From Paenarthrobacter ureafaciens (GTDB taxonomy: Bacteria; Actinomycetota; Actinomycetes; Actinomycetales; Micrococcaceae), in contig NZ_SBHM01000007.1 of the NCBI RefSeq assembly GCF_004028095.1, positions 1,240,001 through 1,304,000 of the forward strand: DNA of 64,000 nt, read 5' to 3'. The translations under genes were made by a program, and so were the position numbers. Shown here one piece after another: positions 26,518-34,690 of this stretch (position 1 is its first letter; each line of letters opens with the position of its first letter). Under the pieces are notes generated by a model that saw nothing but the letters and a program-made list of their open reading frames with translations, was not told where the DNA came from and made no database searches.

Positions 26518-27528
26518 TTAGCCCAGTTCGGCCAGGACCTTGGCAACGATCCTGTCGACGGAGAGTCCGTAACGCTCATGAAGCGTCGGCAGCGCGCCGG
26601 CGTCGAGGAACTGGTCCGGAAGCGCGATGGGCACCACGCGCTTGCCCAGACCGGCGGTTACGACGGCGGAGGCGACGGTTTCGAACAGACCGCCAACAAC
26701 GGTGTGGTTTTCCAAGGTGACGGCGAGTCGGTCCGTGTTCAGTTCGGCGAGGACAGTCGCGGAGTCGAACGGCTTGATGGTGGGGGTATGAACCACGGCA
26801 ACGTCAACGTTGTGCTTGGCCAGGGCGTCTGCCGCTTGCAGGGCCCGCATGGTCATCAGACCGGAGGAAACGAACACAACGTCGTTGCCGCCGCGCAGCA
26901 CTTTGGCTTTGCCGAGTTCGAATGTGTAGTCGTACTCATCCAGCACCGTGGGAACGTTGCCCCGCAGCAGGCGGAGGTAGGTGGGCCCTTCCGAGGCTGC
27001 CAGCTGGGGAACGGCCTGCTCAATGTCGACCGAGTCGCAAGGGTCCACGATGGTGAGGTTGGGCATGCCGCGGAAGATCGCCATGTCCTCGGTTGCTTGG
27101 TGGCTGGGACCGTAGCCGGTGGTCAACCCCGGCAACCCACCGACGATGTTGACGTTCAGGTTCGGCTCGGCGATGTCCAGGCAGAGGAAGTCGTAGGCAC
27201 GGCGGGCTGCGAACACGGAGTAGGTGGAGGCGAAGGGGATCATGCCGGTCTCGGCCATGCCTGCGGCGGCTCCAAGGAGGAGCTGCTCGGCCATGCCCAT
27301 CTGGAAGAACCGCTCAGGGAAAGCCTTCGCGAAGATATGCATGTCCGTGTACTTGCCGAGGTCTGCCGTCAGGCCCACAATCCGCTTATCAGCCTCGGCG
27401 GCGGCAACCAACGCGTGACCGAACGGGGCGGAGGTGGTCTTCTGGCCCGGGTCAGCGAAGGAAGCGATCATCGCCGACGTCTTCAACTTGGGCATTGCGG
27501 CCGAAGCCGCTGCGGTGACTGTGCTCAT
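26518..27528 (-). CDS. Transketolase, C-terminal subunit (pyrimidine-binding)
   Basis: 336 residues: a TPP pyrimidine-binding domain (GLTADLGKYTDMHIF; catalytic Glu in QMGMAEQ; GYGPSHQATED) followed by the transketolase C-terminal domain (AVVHTPTIKPFD, LENHTVVGG). It is only half a transketolase; the partner half is the next gene upstream, overlapping by ATGA (27525-27528), so the two form one heteromeric enzyme. It transfers a two-carbon ketol unit between phosphosugars. Split transketolases of this kind are found in dedicated catabolic clusters (for example apulose 4-phosphate or sulfosugar pathways). Confidence 0.9.
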   Translation of the reverse strand: MSTVTAAASAAMPKLKTSAMIASFADPGQKTTSAPFGHALVAAAEADKRIVGLTADLGKYTDMHIFAKAFPERFFQMGMAEQLLLGAAAGMAETGMIPFASTYSVFAARRAYDFLCLDIAEPNLNVNIVGGLPGLTTGYGPSHQATEDMAIFRGMPNLTIVDPCDSVDIEQAVPQLAASEGPTYLRLLRGNVPTVLDEYDYTFELGKAKVLRGGNDVVFVSSGLMTMRALQAADALAKHNVDVAVVHTPTIKPFDSATVLAELNTDRLAVTLENHTVVGGLFETVASAVVTAGLGKRVVPIALPDQFLDAGALPTLHERYGLSVDRIVAKVLAELG

Positions 27529-28415
27529 GCTGATGCCGTCCCTTCGTATCCTGCGGTCAGCTGCTCGCGGCAGATCTGCCATTCGTGTTCTTCGATGCGC
27601 ATGAAGTGCGCCTTCTCGCGCGTCTCCAGCAGCGGCACCCCGCGCCCAACCTTGGTGTCGCAGAGGATCACGGACGGCTGCCCGACCGGTGCCGAAACTG
27701 CGGCGATGTTGTCGAACGCTGCCAGCAGCGCACCGACGTCGTTCCCGTCCACGCGCTGGGTGTACCAGCCGAACGATTCCCACTTTTCGGTGACCGGTTC
27801 GGTGCGCAGCACCGTATTGGTGGCGCCGTCGGCCTGGAGGGCGTTGATGTCCACCATGGCTGTCAGGTTGCCCAGCTGGTGGTGGTGTGCGCCCATGGCA
27901 GCTTCCCAGGTTGAGCCCTCATCCAGTTCACCGTCGGAAAGGAAGTTGATGACGCGGTTGGAGGAACCCTGCGCCCGGAGGCCAAGAGCCATCCCGACGG
28001 CGATGGTCAGACCGTGTCCCAGCGAACCACCGGAGATTTCCATGCCCGGGGTGTAGGTGGACATCCCGGACATCGGGAGGCGGGAATCGTCAGAGCCGTA
28101 GGTTTCGAGTTCAGCCACGGGAACGATCCCGGCTTCGGCCAAGGCCGCGTAGTGCCCAATCGCGTAGTGCCCGGTGGAGAGCAGGAACCTGTCACGGCCC
28201 TCCCAGTGCGGATCTTCGGCACGGTACGTAAGCTGGTCGGCGTAAACGGCGGCGAACATGTCCGCTGCACCCAAGGCCTGGCCGACGTAGCCCTGGCCTT
28301 GGACCTCACCCATGTTCAGGGCGTGGTGGCGGATGCGGTAGGCGGCAGCGCGGATGCGCTCCACGCGGTCGGCGGCCGGCAAAGCGGGCGCTGCTTCGAC
28401 TGATGGAATAGTCAC
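27525..28415 (-). CDS. Transketolase, N-terminal subunit (TPP diphosphate-binding)
   Basis: 296 residues carrying the diphosphate/Mg domain. The thiamine motif reads SDGELDEGSTWEAAMGAHHH with the closing Asn in MVDIN. HYAIGHYAAL, GSLGHGLTIAVGMAL and KVGRG also fit. GTG start with GGAAGG upstream. It overlaps its partner subunit by 4 bp. The first residue of the GDG motif is Ser here, a minor change. Substrate range cannot be read from sequence, but the neighbours suggest erythrose 4-phosphate or a related C4/C5 phosphosugar. Confidence 0.9.
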   Translation of the reverse strand: MTIPSVEAAPALPAADRVERIRAAAYRIRHHALNMGEVQGQGYVGQALGAADMFAAVYADQLTYRAEDPHWEGRDRFLLSTGHYAIGHYAALAEAGIVPVAELETYGSDDSRLPMSGMSTYTPGMEISGGSLGHGLTIAVGMALGLRAQGSSNRVINFLSDGELDEGSTWEAAMGAHHHQLGNLTAMVDINALQADGATNTVLRTEPVTEKWESFGWYTQRVDGNDVGALLAAFDNIAAVSAPVGQPSVILCDTKVGRGVPLLETREKAHFMRIEEHEWQICREQLTAGYEGTASA

Positions 28416-28478
28416 GGGAATCCTTCCGGGGTCGGGCGTGGACCGATGGGGAGAACACGCCCGACGTCGAGTGGTTGC

Positions 28479-29816
28479 TTAGGCGGTTACCGTCTGGGGA
28501 TTTTTGCTGGCGGCTTCTTCGGCGAGCCGGCGCTCACGCTTGCCCCAGGTTTCCTTGGTGACCAGGGCGGCCCAGAGACCGATGGCTCCGTAGATGCTGA
28601 AGAGGGCTGCGGGGCCCATCCAGCCGAAGCTGACGAACAGCAGGGTGGTGATGAACGGGGTGAACCCGGAGACCATGGCGGAGATCTGGTAGGCGAGGGA
28701 TGCGCCGGATGAGCGGGTCTTGGCTTGGAACAGCTCGGGGAACCAGGCACCCTGGGCGCCGGCGAGCGAGTTCTGGCATACGGCGTAGGCGATCACGATG
28801 GTGGCGATGATAAAGATGAACATGCCGGTGTTGACCAGGAGGAACATCGGGATGCCGAAGGCCACGGCGAAGGCCGTTGACCAGATGTACACGGGACGGC
28901 GGCCGACCTTGTCGGTCAGCTTGCCCCAGGCGTAGGTGGCGAAGATGCCGATGGCGGCTGCGATGCAGAGGGCCACCAGGGTCTGGGTCTTGTCGGCCAG
29001 CTTGGTGCTGTGGAGGTAGGAGATCATGTACGTCACGGAGACGGCGTAGCCGGCGGTTTCGGCGATGCGGAGGCCGATGCCGCGGACGATGTTGCGCCAG
29101 TCGGTCTTGATGACCTCGACGATCGGGGACTTAACAATGTCGCCCTTGGTCTTGACGTCTTCGAAGACCGGGGACTCGGGCACCTTGGAACGGATGATGA
29201 GTCCTACGGCGACCAGCAGGATGCTGGCGAGGAACGGTACACGCCAGGCCCATTCGCTGCCGAGGCCGACGCTGAAGAGGAAGACGAGGTTTGCCAGCAG
29301 CAGTCCTACGGGGAAGCCTGCCTGCACGATGCCGGTGAACTGGCCCTTCTTTTTCCACGGTGCGTGCTCGTAGCTCATCAGGATGGCACCGCCCCATTCG
29401 GCGCCGAATGCCAGGCCCTGGATGATGCGCACGATCACGAGCAGTGCGGGAGCCAGCAGGCCGACCTGCTGATAGGTCGGGAGGAGGCCAATAGCGAAGG
29501 TCGCCAGGCCCATCAGGATGAGGGAGGCAACGAGGACGGGCTTACGGCCAAGCTTGTCGCCGAGGTGGCCGCCAATGATGCCGCCCAAAGGACGGGCAGC
29601 GAAGCCAACACCGAGTGTCGCGAAGGACGCCAACGTACCGGTCACCGGATCGGCGCCGGGGAAGAATGCCGTACCAAAGTACAGTGCGGCAGCGGTGCCG
29701 AACCCGATGAAGTCGTAGGTTTCGATGACTGCGCCGACGCCCGAACCGACGGCGACTCGCTTGGCTTCCTTGGTTCCATGAACCGGACCACGCATGGTCA
29801 GAGCATCATTGCTCAT
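28479..29816 (-). CDS. MFS transporter, metabolite:H+ symporter (MHS) family
   Basis: 445 residues, twelve helices. VGAVIETYDFIGFGTAAALYFG, ARPLGGIIGGHLGDKLGRKP and LAFGAEWGGA are typical of the MHS branch of the major facilitator superfamily (shikimate, citrate, betaine carriers). It is the first gene of the MFS-transketolase operon, 63 bp before the split transketolase, and presumably takes up the substrate of the cluster. MHS members usually carry organic acids or zwitterions, so either the substrate is an acid derivative or the specificity has shifted. Confidence 0.88.
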   Translation of the reverse strand: MSNDALTMRGPVHGTKEAKRVAVGSGVGAVIETYDFIGFGTAAALYFGTAFFPGADPVTGTLASFATLGVGFAARPLGGIIGGHLGDKLGRKPVLVASLILMGLATFAIGLLPTYQQVGLLAPALLVIVRIIQGLAFGAEWGGAILMSYEHAPWKKKGQFTGIVQAGFPVGLLLANLVFLFSVGLGSEWAWRVPFLASILLVAVGLIIRSKVPESPVFEDVKTKGDIVKSPIVEVIKTDWRNIVRGIGLRIAETAGYAVSVTYMISYLHSTKLADKTQTLVALCIAAAIGIFATYAWGKLTDKVGRRPVYIWSTAFAVAFGIPMFLLVNTGMFIFIIATIVIAYAVCQNSLAGAQGAWFPELFQAKTRSSGASLAYQISAMVSGFTPFITTLLFVSFGWMGPAALFSIYGAIGLWAALVTKETWGKRERRLAEEAASKNPQTVTA

Positions 29817-29858
29817 TGCTTATTCCCTTTCGAAGAGTGGGCTGCATTCCGCAACACC

Positions 29859-29958
29859 ACTGTCGACAGTCAACATAATACCTCAACTGTGACCGAGACC
29901 ACCAGCAATGTCAACAGTCAACTTTGAGGGTTGACTGTTAACAGTTAACTCCGATAAC
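29859..29958. promoter_or_regulatory. Divergent promoter with three GntR boxes
   Basis: ACTGTCGACAGT (29859-29870), AATGTCAACAGT (29907-29918) and ACTGTTAACAGT (29934-29945) are copies of one palindrome. The last is inside a longer near-perfect palindrome (29931-29948) overlapping a TTGACT -35 (29931-29936), which pairs with GATAAC (29953-29958) at 16-bp spacing to form the rightward promoter. A stem-loop (GGCTCTC/GAGAGCC, 29977-29996) lies in the rightward leader. Binding here would shut both operons. Confidence 0.75.
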
Positions 29959-30017
29959 GTGGTCCGCATCACTAAAGGCTCTCTCCGTCGAGAGCCGCAA
30001 CCTGAGGATCAACGACG

Positions 30018-30893
30018 ATGTTCCATCAAAGACTGGGCTGTTCTTCCATCAGCTTCCGGCACCAGGACCTGGCAACAGCCCTGCACACCATCAGCGGTCT
30101 CGGCTTCGAAGAGATCGACCTCGGAGCACTCCCCGGCGTCTGCGACCACGTGCCCTACGTGCTGGACGCCGAGGCAGTGGAGGCGGTTGCCGCCGTCGTG
30201 CGTGAGTCCGGACTGCGTGTCCGCAGCGTCAACGGCGACGTCGGGGACCTGAATGCAACGCTCGACGCCGACGCCCGGCTGGAGCGCGAACGTCACCTTG
30301 AGATGCTGCTCAGCCTCGCCGCCAAAACCGGGGCGAAAGCACTGGTCCTGCCGTGCGGTGCGATCGACCACGAACCCGTGGGCAGCCTCGAGGGAGATAT
30401 CGAAACGGTTGCCGCCCAACTCATCCACGCGTCCGAACGGGCCAAAGAGTTCGGCGTGGAGCTGTGGACCGAATCCCTGCACTACTTCCGGCTGTGTTGG
30501 AACACAGAGCGGGCCCAGCTCCTTGCCGACCAGCTCACCGGTTCAAACGTTGGAATCGTCATGGACTTCAGCCACATCGTGGCCTCCGGGGGCAACCCGG
30601 TGGACTTCGTCGAACGGTTTGGCGACCGCATCACCCACGTGCACCTGCGCGATGCGGTGCCCGCCACCGAAACCGGGCCCGGGAACATCAACCTCAGCAT
30701 CGGCAACGGCCAGGCGGACTTCGCAGCCGGTTTCTCCGCCCTGCGGGACATCGGCTACACGGGCCACTTCTCCCTGGAACTCGAAACCCGCGACGTCACC
30801 CATGACGAGCGGCCCTCTGCCGCAGCCAAGGCCGGCAGCTTCATCACAGACCTCATCCAGTACCCCCTGCACACCATTCAAGGAGCATCATGA
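30018..30893 (+). CDS. Xylose-isomerase-like TIM-barrel isomerase/epimerase
   Basis: 291 residues, sugar isomerase/AP endonuclease 2 family. Metal-binding residues appear in order: LVLPCGAI, ELWTESLHYF (Glu), MDFSHIVASG (Asp-His), THVHLRDA (His-x-Arg-Asp) and FSLELETRD (Glu). Family enzymes isomerise or epimerise small ketoses and their phosphates, including an L-erythrulose 1-phosphate isomerase (LerI) in mycobacterial threitol catabolism. First gene of the rightward operon, with GAGGAT before the ATG and an ATGA overlap with the SDR gene. Reaction is inferred from neighbours. Confidence 0.85.
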   Translation: MFHQRLGCSSISFRHQDLATALHTISGLGFEEIDLGALPGVCDHVPYVLDAEAVEAVAAVVRESGLRVRSVNGDVGDLNATLDADARLERERHLEMLLSLAAKTGAKALVLPCGAIDHEPVGSLEGDIETVAAQLIHASERAKEFGVELWTESLHYFRLCWNTERAQLLADQLTGSNVGIVMDFSHIVASGGNPVDFVERFGDRITHVHLRDAVPATETGPGNINLSIGNGQADFAAGFSALRDIGYTGHFSLELETRDVTHDERPSAAAKAGSFITDLIQYPLHTIQGAS

Positions 30894-31663
30894 CCACCAT
30901 CCAGCGCACCGCAGTCCTCACCGGAGCCACATCCGAGCGTGGAATCGGCCTCACCACAGCCCGCCGCTACGCCGCCCAGGGCTGGGGAGTCGTCATCCTC
31001 GACCTCGACGGCGAGAAGTCGGCGAAAGTCGCTGCCGAGATCGGCAACGAATTCAACGTCCCCGCGTTCGGTTACGAAATCAACGTGGCCGACGAAGCCT
31101 CCGTTGCCAGGGCCCAGGCTGCCGTCGCGGCTGAAGTGTCGGCCGGAAACCTCCCGGTGGTCGGCGCTTTGGCGAACATCGCCGGCATCACCTCGCCCGT
31201 TCCGTTCCTCGAAACCACCCTTGAGCTGTGGCATAAGGTCATGGACGTCAACGCCACTGGCACCTACCTGGTGACCAAGGCATTCCTCCCGGACATGATC
31301 GCCAACGGCTGGGGTCGCATCGTGAACATGTCATCCGTTTCCGCCCAGCGTGGTGGCGGCGTGTTCGGCAAGGTTCCCTACTCCGCAGCCAAGGCAGCCA
31401 TCCTCGGCTTCACCAAAGCCCTGGCCCGTGAAATCGGCGAAACCGGCGTGACCGTTAACGCCATCACCCCCGGCGCGGTGGACACGAACATCCGCGTAGG
31501 CAGCACCCAGGAGCAGGAAGACGCCATCAACGCCGGCATCCCGCTGGGCCGCAACGCCACCACCGAGGAAGTTGCCGCCGTCATCACGTTCCTGTCCTCC
31601 GAGGATTCCGCGTACCTCACCGGCACCACCATCGACATCAACGGCGGCAGCCACATTCACTAG
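30890..31663 (+). CDS. SDR-family polyol/ketose dehydrogenase
   Basis: 257 residues, classical short-chain dehydrogenase. The cofactor loop is TGATSERGIG (residues 10-19, a slightly enlarged TGxxxGxG), followed by ANIAGI (NAG equivalent), catalytic Ser in NMSSVSAQRG and YSAAK (Tyr-x-x-x-Lys), and C-terminal GTTIDINGG. The Asp in ILDLDG after strand 2 points to NAD(H). It likely oxidises a polyol to the ketose that the downstream kinase phosphorylates. It overlaps the isomerase gene by 4 bp. Confidence 0.88.
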   Translation: MTTIQRTAVLTGATSERGIGLTTARRYAAQGWGVVILDLDGEKSAKVAAEIGNEFNVPAFGYEINVADEASVARAQAAVAAEVSAGNLPVVGALANIAGITSPVPFLETTLELWHKVMDVNATGTYLVTKAFLPDMIANGWGRIVNMSSVSAQRGGGVFGKVPYSAAKAAILGFTKALAREIGETGVTVNAITPGAVDTNIRVGSTQEQEDAINAGIPLGRNATTEEVAAVITFLSSEDSAYLTGTTIDINGGSHIH

Positions 31664-31697
31664 TCGCCCGCATTTCCGAGGAACAACAGGACCCACC

Positions 31698-33437
31698 ATG
31701 ACCAGAATCTTCAACGATCCCGCCGACTTCGCCGATGAAGCCCTCGCCGGCTTCTGCGACGCCCACTCGGACCTCGTACGCCAGGTAGACGGTGGCGCCG
31801 TTCGCCGCAACCGGCCCTCCGCTCCCAAGGTGGCAGTTATTACGGGCGGCGGTTCGGGGCATTACCCCGCGTTCGCCGGCATCATCGGCCCGGGCTTTGC
31901 TGACGGGGCCGTGGTGGGAAACATCTTCACCTCACCGTCCACCCAACAGGCCTACTCCGTGGCAAAGGCCGCGAACTCGGGTGCCGGCGTCGTCTTCACC
32001 TATGGCAACTATGCCGGCGACGTCCTCAACTTCGGCATGGCCAGCGAACGGTTGAATGCCGAGGGAATCCGGGCGGAAAACGTACTGGTCACGGACGACA
32101 TCGCCAGCGCCCCACTGTCCGAGGTCGAAAAGCGCCGTGGCATTGCCGGGGACTTCGTGGTCTTCAAGGTCATGGGTGCAGCCGCCGAAGCCGGGCTGGA
32201 CCTGGATTCGGTGGTGCGCTTGGGACGCAAGGCCAATGACCGCACCCGCACCATCGGAACGGCGTTCAGCGGCTGCACCTTCCCGGGAGCGGAGCAACCC
32301 CTCTTCCGCCTTCCCGAGGGTCACATGGGCCTGGGCCTGGGCATCCACGGCGAACCGGGACTGTTCGATACTGAACTGCCTACCGCCGTCGAACTTGGCC
32401 ACGAACTGGTGCGACGCGTCCTGGCGGAAGCGCCCGCAGCCGTGCCCGGACGTGTTGCCGTCATCCTCAACGGGCTTGGCTCCACCAAGAACGAGGAACT
32501 GTTTGTCCTGTGGCGCACGGTTGCCCCGCTCCTCCGCGAAGCGGGATACACCCTGGTCATGCCCGAGGTCGGAGAACTGGTGACCAGCCTGGACATGGCG
32601 GGTGTTTCCTTGACGCTGACGTGGCTGGACGAGGAACTGGAGGAGTACTGGACGGCTCCTGCCCTGACTCCCGCCTATCGCCGGGGTTCGGTTGGGTTCG
32701 ATGTCACCGCGGCAGGCGACGCTGTGGAAGAAGTCGTTGCCTCGGACTCCGCCAACTACTCCTCCACAGAGGAATCGCGGGCCTACGCCGGCAAGTGCCT
32801 TGCCGCGCTGGAAACCACCGCGGAGCTGCTCCGCGAATCGGAGGCGATGCTCGGAGACATGGACGCGATCGCCGGTGACGGTGATCACGGCCGCGGCATG
32901 GTCCGTGGATCCGCCGCCGCCCTCGAGGCTGCTGCCGCCGCTTACTCGGCCGGCGCCGGGGCGGGCTCCGTGCTGATCGCCGGCGGCGACGCGTGGGCTG
33001 ACAAAGCCGGCGGAACGTCGGGTGTCCTCTGGGGTGCCGGGCTGCGCGCCTTTGGCGAGCGGCTGGGCGACGCGGAAAGCCCGACGGCGGACCTCCTCGC
33101 AGACGCTGTGCGCGCTTTCGCCGAGCGCATCACCGGCCTGGGCAAAGCCGAAATTGGCGACAAGACCATGGTGGACTCCCTGCTGCCGTTTGCTTCATCC
33201 TTCACTCACGCCGTGACTGCAGGATCCCCCGCAGAGGAGGCGTGGGCTGCCGCGGCTGCAACAGCAACGTCGGCAGCAGCCGCCACCGCTGATCTTCGCC
33301 CGCTCAAAGGCCGCGCCCGTCCCCTCGCCGAGAAGAGCATCGGCACCCCCGACCCCGGGGCGACGTCGCTCGCCATGGTGTTCACCGCCGTCGGACCCCA
33401 CTTCACGGCAGTTCCCGTAGCTGCAGCCACCAACTAG
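31698..33437 (+). CDS. Single-chain dihydroxyacetone/erythrulose kinase (DhaK-DhaL fusion)
   Basis: 579 residues. The DhaK domain (about 1-330) has GGGSGHYP at 50-57 and the His that covalently holds the ketose, His217 in GLGIHGEPG. The DhaL ATP domain (about 370-575) has AIAGDGDHGRGM and GGTSGVLWG. ATP-dependent kinases of this layout phosphorylate dihydroxyacetone or, in threitol/erythritol and apiose pathways, erythrulose or apulose. The ATG at 31698 follows AGGACC; upstream in-frame codons belong to the intergenic spacer. It is third of four genes in the operon. Confidence 0.88.
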   Translation: MTRIFNDPADFADEALAGFCDAHSDLVRQVDGGAVRRNRPSAPKVAVITGGGSGHYPAFAGIIGPGFADGAVVGNIFTSPSTQQAYSVAKAANSGAGVVFTYGNYAGDVLNFGMASERLNAEGIRAENVLVTDDIASAPLSEVEKRRGIAGDFVVFKVMGAAAEAGLDLDSVVRLGRKANDRTRTIGTAFSGCTFPGAEQPLFRLPEGHMGLGLGIHGEPGLFDTELPTAVELGHELVRRVLAEAPAAVPGRVAVILNGLGSTKNEELFVLWRTVAPLLREAGYTLVMPEVGELVTSLDMAGVSLTLTWLDEELEEYWTAPALTPAYRRGSVGFDVTAAGDAVEEVVASDSANYSSTEESRAYAGKCLAALETTAELLRESEAMLGDMDAIAGDGDHGRGMVRGSAAALEAAAAAYSAGAGAGSVLIAGGDAWADKAGGTSGVLWGAGLRAFGERLGDAESPTADLLADAVRAFAERITGLGKAEIGDKTMVDSLLPFASSFTHAVTAGSPAEEAWAAAAATATSAAAATADLRPLKGRARPLAEKSIGTPDPGATSLAMVFTAVGPHFTAVPVAAATN

Positions 33438-33447
33438 GAGAGTAACC

Positions 33448-33906
33448 ATGCGCATCATCGTGGGCGCCGACGAAGCCGGCGTTGACTACAAGGACCGGAT
33501 CCTCGCGGATCTGGAGGCAGACCACCGGATCACCGAAGTGATTGACATCGGAGTGAACCGTGCCGATGCGGACTTCACCAGGCCGTACCCGTACGTGGGC
33601 ATCGCCGCCGGTGAGATGATCCGTGACGGCAAGGCTGATCGGGCCATCCTCTTCTGCGGTACCGGCATCGGCGTGGCCATCGCCGCCAACAAGGTGCCCG
33701 GCATCCGTGCCACCGCGGCGCACGATTCGTTTTCCGTGGAGCGCTCCATCCTCTCCAACGACTGCCAGGTCCTCACCATGGGACAGCGCGTGGTGGGCGT
33801 GGAACTCGCCCGGCGGCTGGCCAAGGAGTGGGTTGGCTACGCCTTCGATCCCACGTCCGCTTCCGCAGAGAAGGTGAAAGTCCTCAGCGACTTCGAAGGC
33901 TGCTAG
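33448..33906 (+). CDS. RpiB-type sugar-phosphate isomerase
   Basis: 152 residues, LacAB_RpiB family. The active-site Cys70 is in FCGTGIGVAIAANK. The usual HDxxSAxxSRxHNNxN region is altered to HDSFSVERSILSNDCQ, so substrate preference may differ from ribose 5-phosphate. Homologues act as D-erythrulose 4-phosphate isomerase (DerI) in tetritol catabolism. The SD AGGAGAG overlaps the kinase stop codon, 10 bp apart. Last gene of the operon. Confidence 0.88.
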   Translation: MRIIVGADEAGVDYKDRILADLEADHRITEVIDIGVNRADADFTRPYPYVGIAAGEMIRDGKADRAILFCGTGIGVAIAANKVPGIRATAAHDSFSVERSILSNDCQVLTMGQRVVGVELARRLAKEWVGYAFDPTSASAEKVKVLSDFEGC

Positions 33907-33936
33907 CTGTCTCGGAGGATCTGCGGCCCTGCACTC

Positions 33937-34278
33937 TTGACGCTGGGCAGCGTCGGCATTCTTGAGATTTTCTTCCACGGCAATCAACGCTTCCACCTGA
34001 TCTTACTGATCCAACCGGACGACGTGAGGGCCGTCAGGATGTGGGCCATGAACGTAGGTGCCTACAACTTTGCCTTCGCATTTGGATTGGCCGTGGGTTT
34101 GTTGATAGTGAACACAGGCAACGCGGCTGGTGGAACGTCAATCGTCCTTTTTTGCTGCGCAAGCCACGTGTTCCTGAGCTTTTGGCTCTGGGTGACGGAG
34201 AAACGCTTGTGGACGAGTGCGATAGGACAGGCCCTCATCCCCGGATTGGCAATCGTGTTCTATCTCTTACTGGGCTGA
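33937..34278 (+). pseudogene. DUF1304-like membrane protein, 5'-truncated
   Basis: About 113 codons with three hydrophobic segments (middle NVGAYNFAFAFGLAVGL, then GTSIVLFCCASHVFLSF, then PGLAIVFYLLLG), resembling DUF1304 proteins from their second loop onward. The first membrane helix of the family (about 20 residues) is missing. The only start is a TTG with no usable ribosome site, and the reading frame runs back into the RpiB stop at 33904-33906. Probably a remnant; a short translated form cannot be excluded. Confidence 0.55.
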
Positions 34279-34299
34279 AGCCCAACTACACTGGCGTCC

Positions 34300-34684
34300 A
34301 TGTCTTGCCGAATCAGCGAACTGGTCCTGAACTGCAAAGATCCCGAACTGCTCGCCAAGTTCTGGTGTGACGTTCTCGGATACGTCGAACTCGACAGGGA
34401 TGAGGGCTCGATTGAGATCGGGCCATCCGATGCCGGCTTCGGCGGCCTGCAGCCCACCATCATCCTGAGCCCCCAGCAGCAACCCGCGGACGGGCCGCCT
34501 GCCGCTCCATATCGATGTAAATCCCGTGGACCGGGACCAAGCTGCTGAGCTGGAGCGCCTGCTTGCCCTCGGAGCCCGGCCAGCCGACGTCGGGCAAACG
34601 GGCGAGGAACAATGGCATGTGCTGCAAGACCCCGAAGGCAACGAGTTCTGCCTGCTGCGGAAGCAGCTTGAGGACGCTGCCTAG
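34300..34684 (+). pseudogene. VOC (glyoxalase-like) protein, frameshifted
   Basis: Starts MSCRISELVLNCKDPELLAKFW, the N-terminal half of a vicinal-oxygen-chelate protein, in frame to about 34470. Then the downstream frame carries GRLPLHIDVNPVDRD, LLALGARPADVGQTGEEQWHVL and DPEGNEFCLL, the C-terminal half, to a TAG at 34682. Removing one C from the CCCCC run near 34470 rejoins a normal protein of about 128 residues. Real mutation or base-calling error cannot be separated here. Convergent with dnaB. Confidence 0.8.
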
Positions 34685-34690
34685 CGGGTG

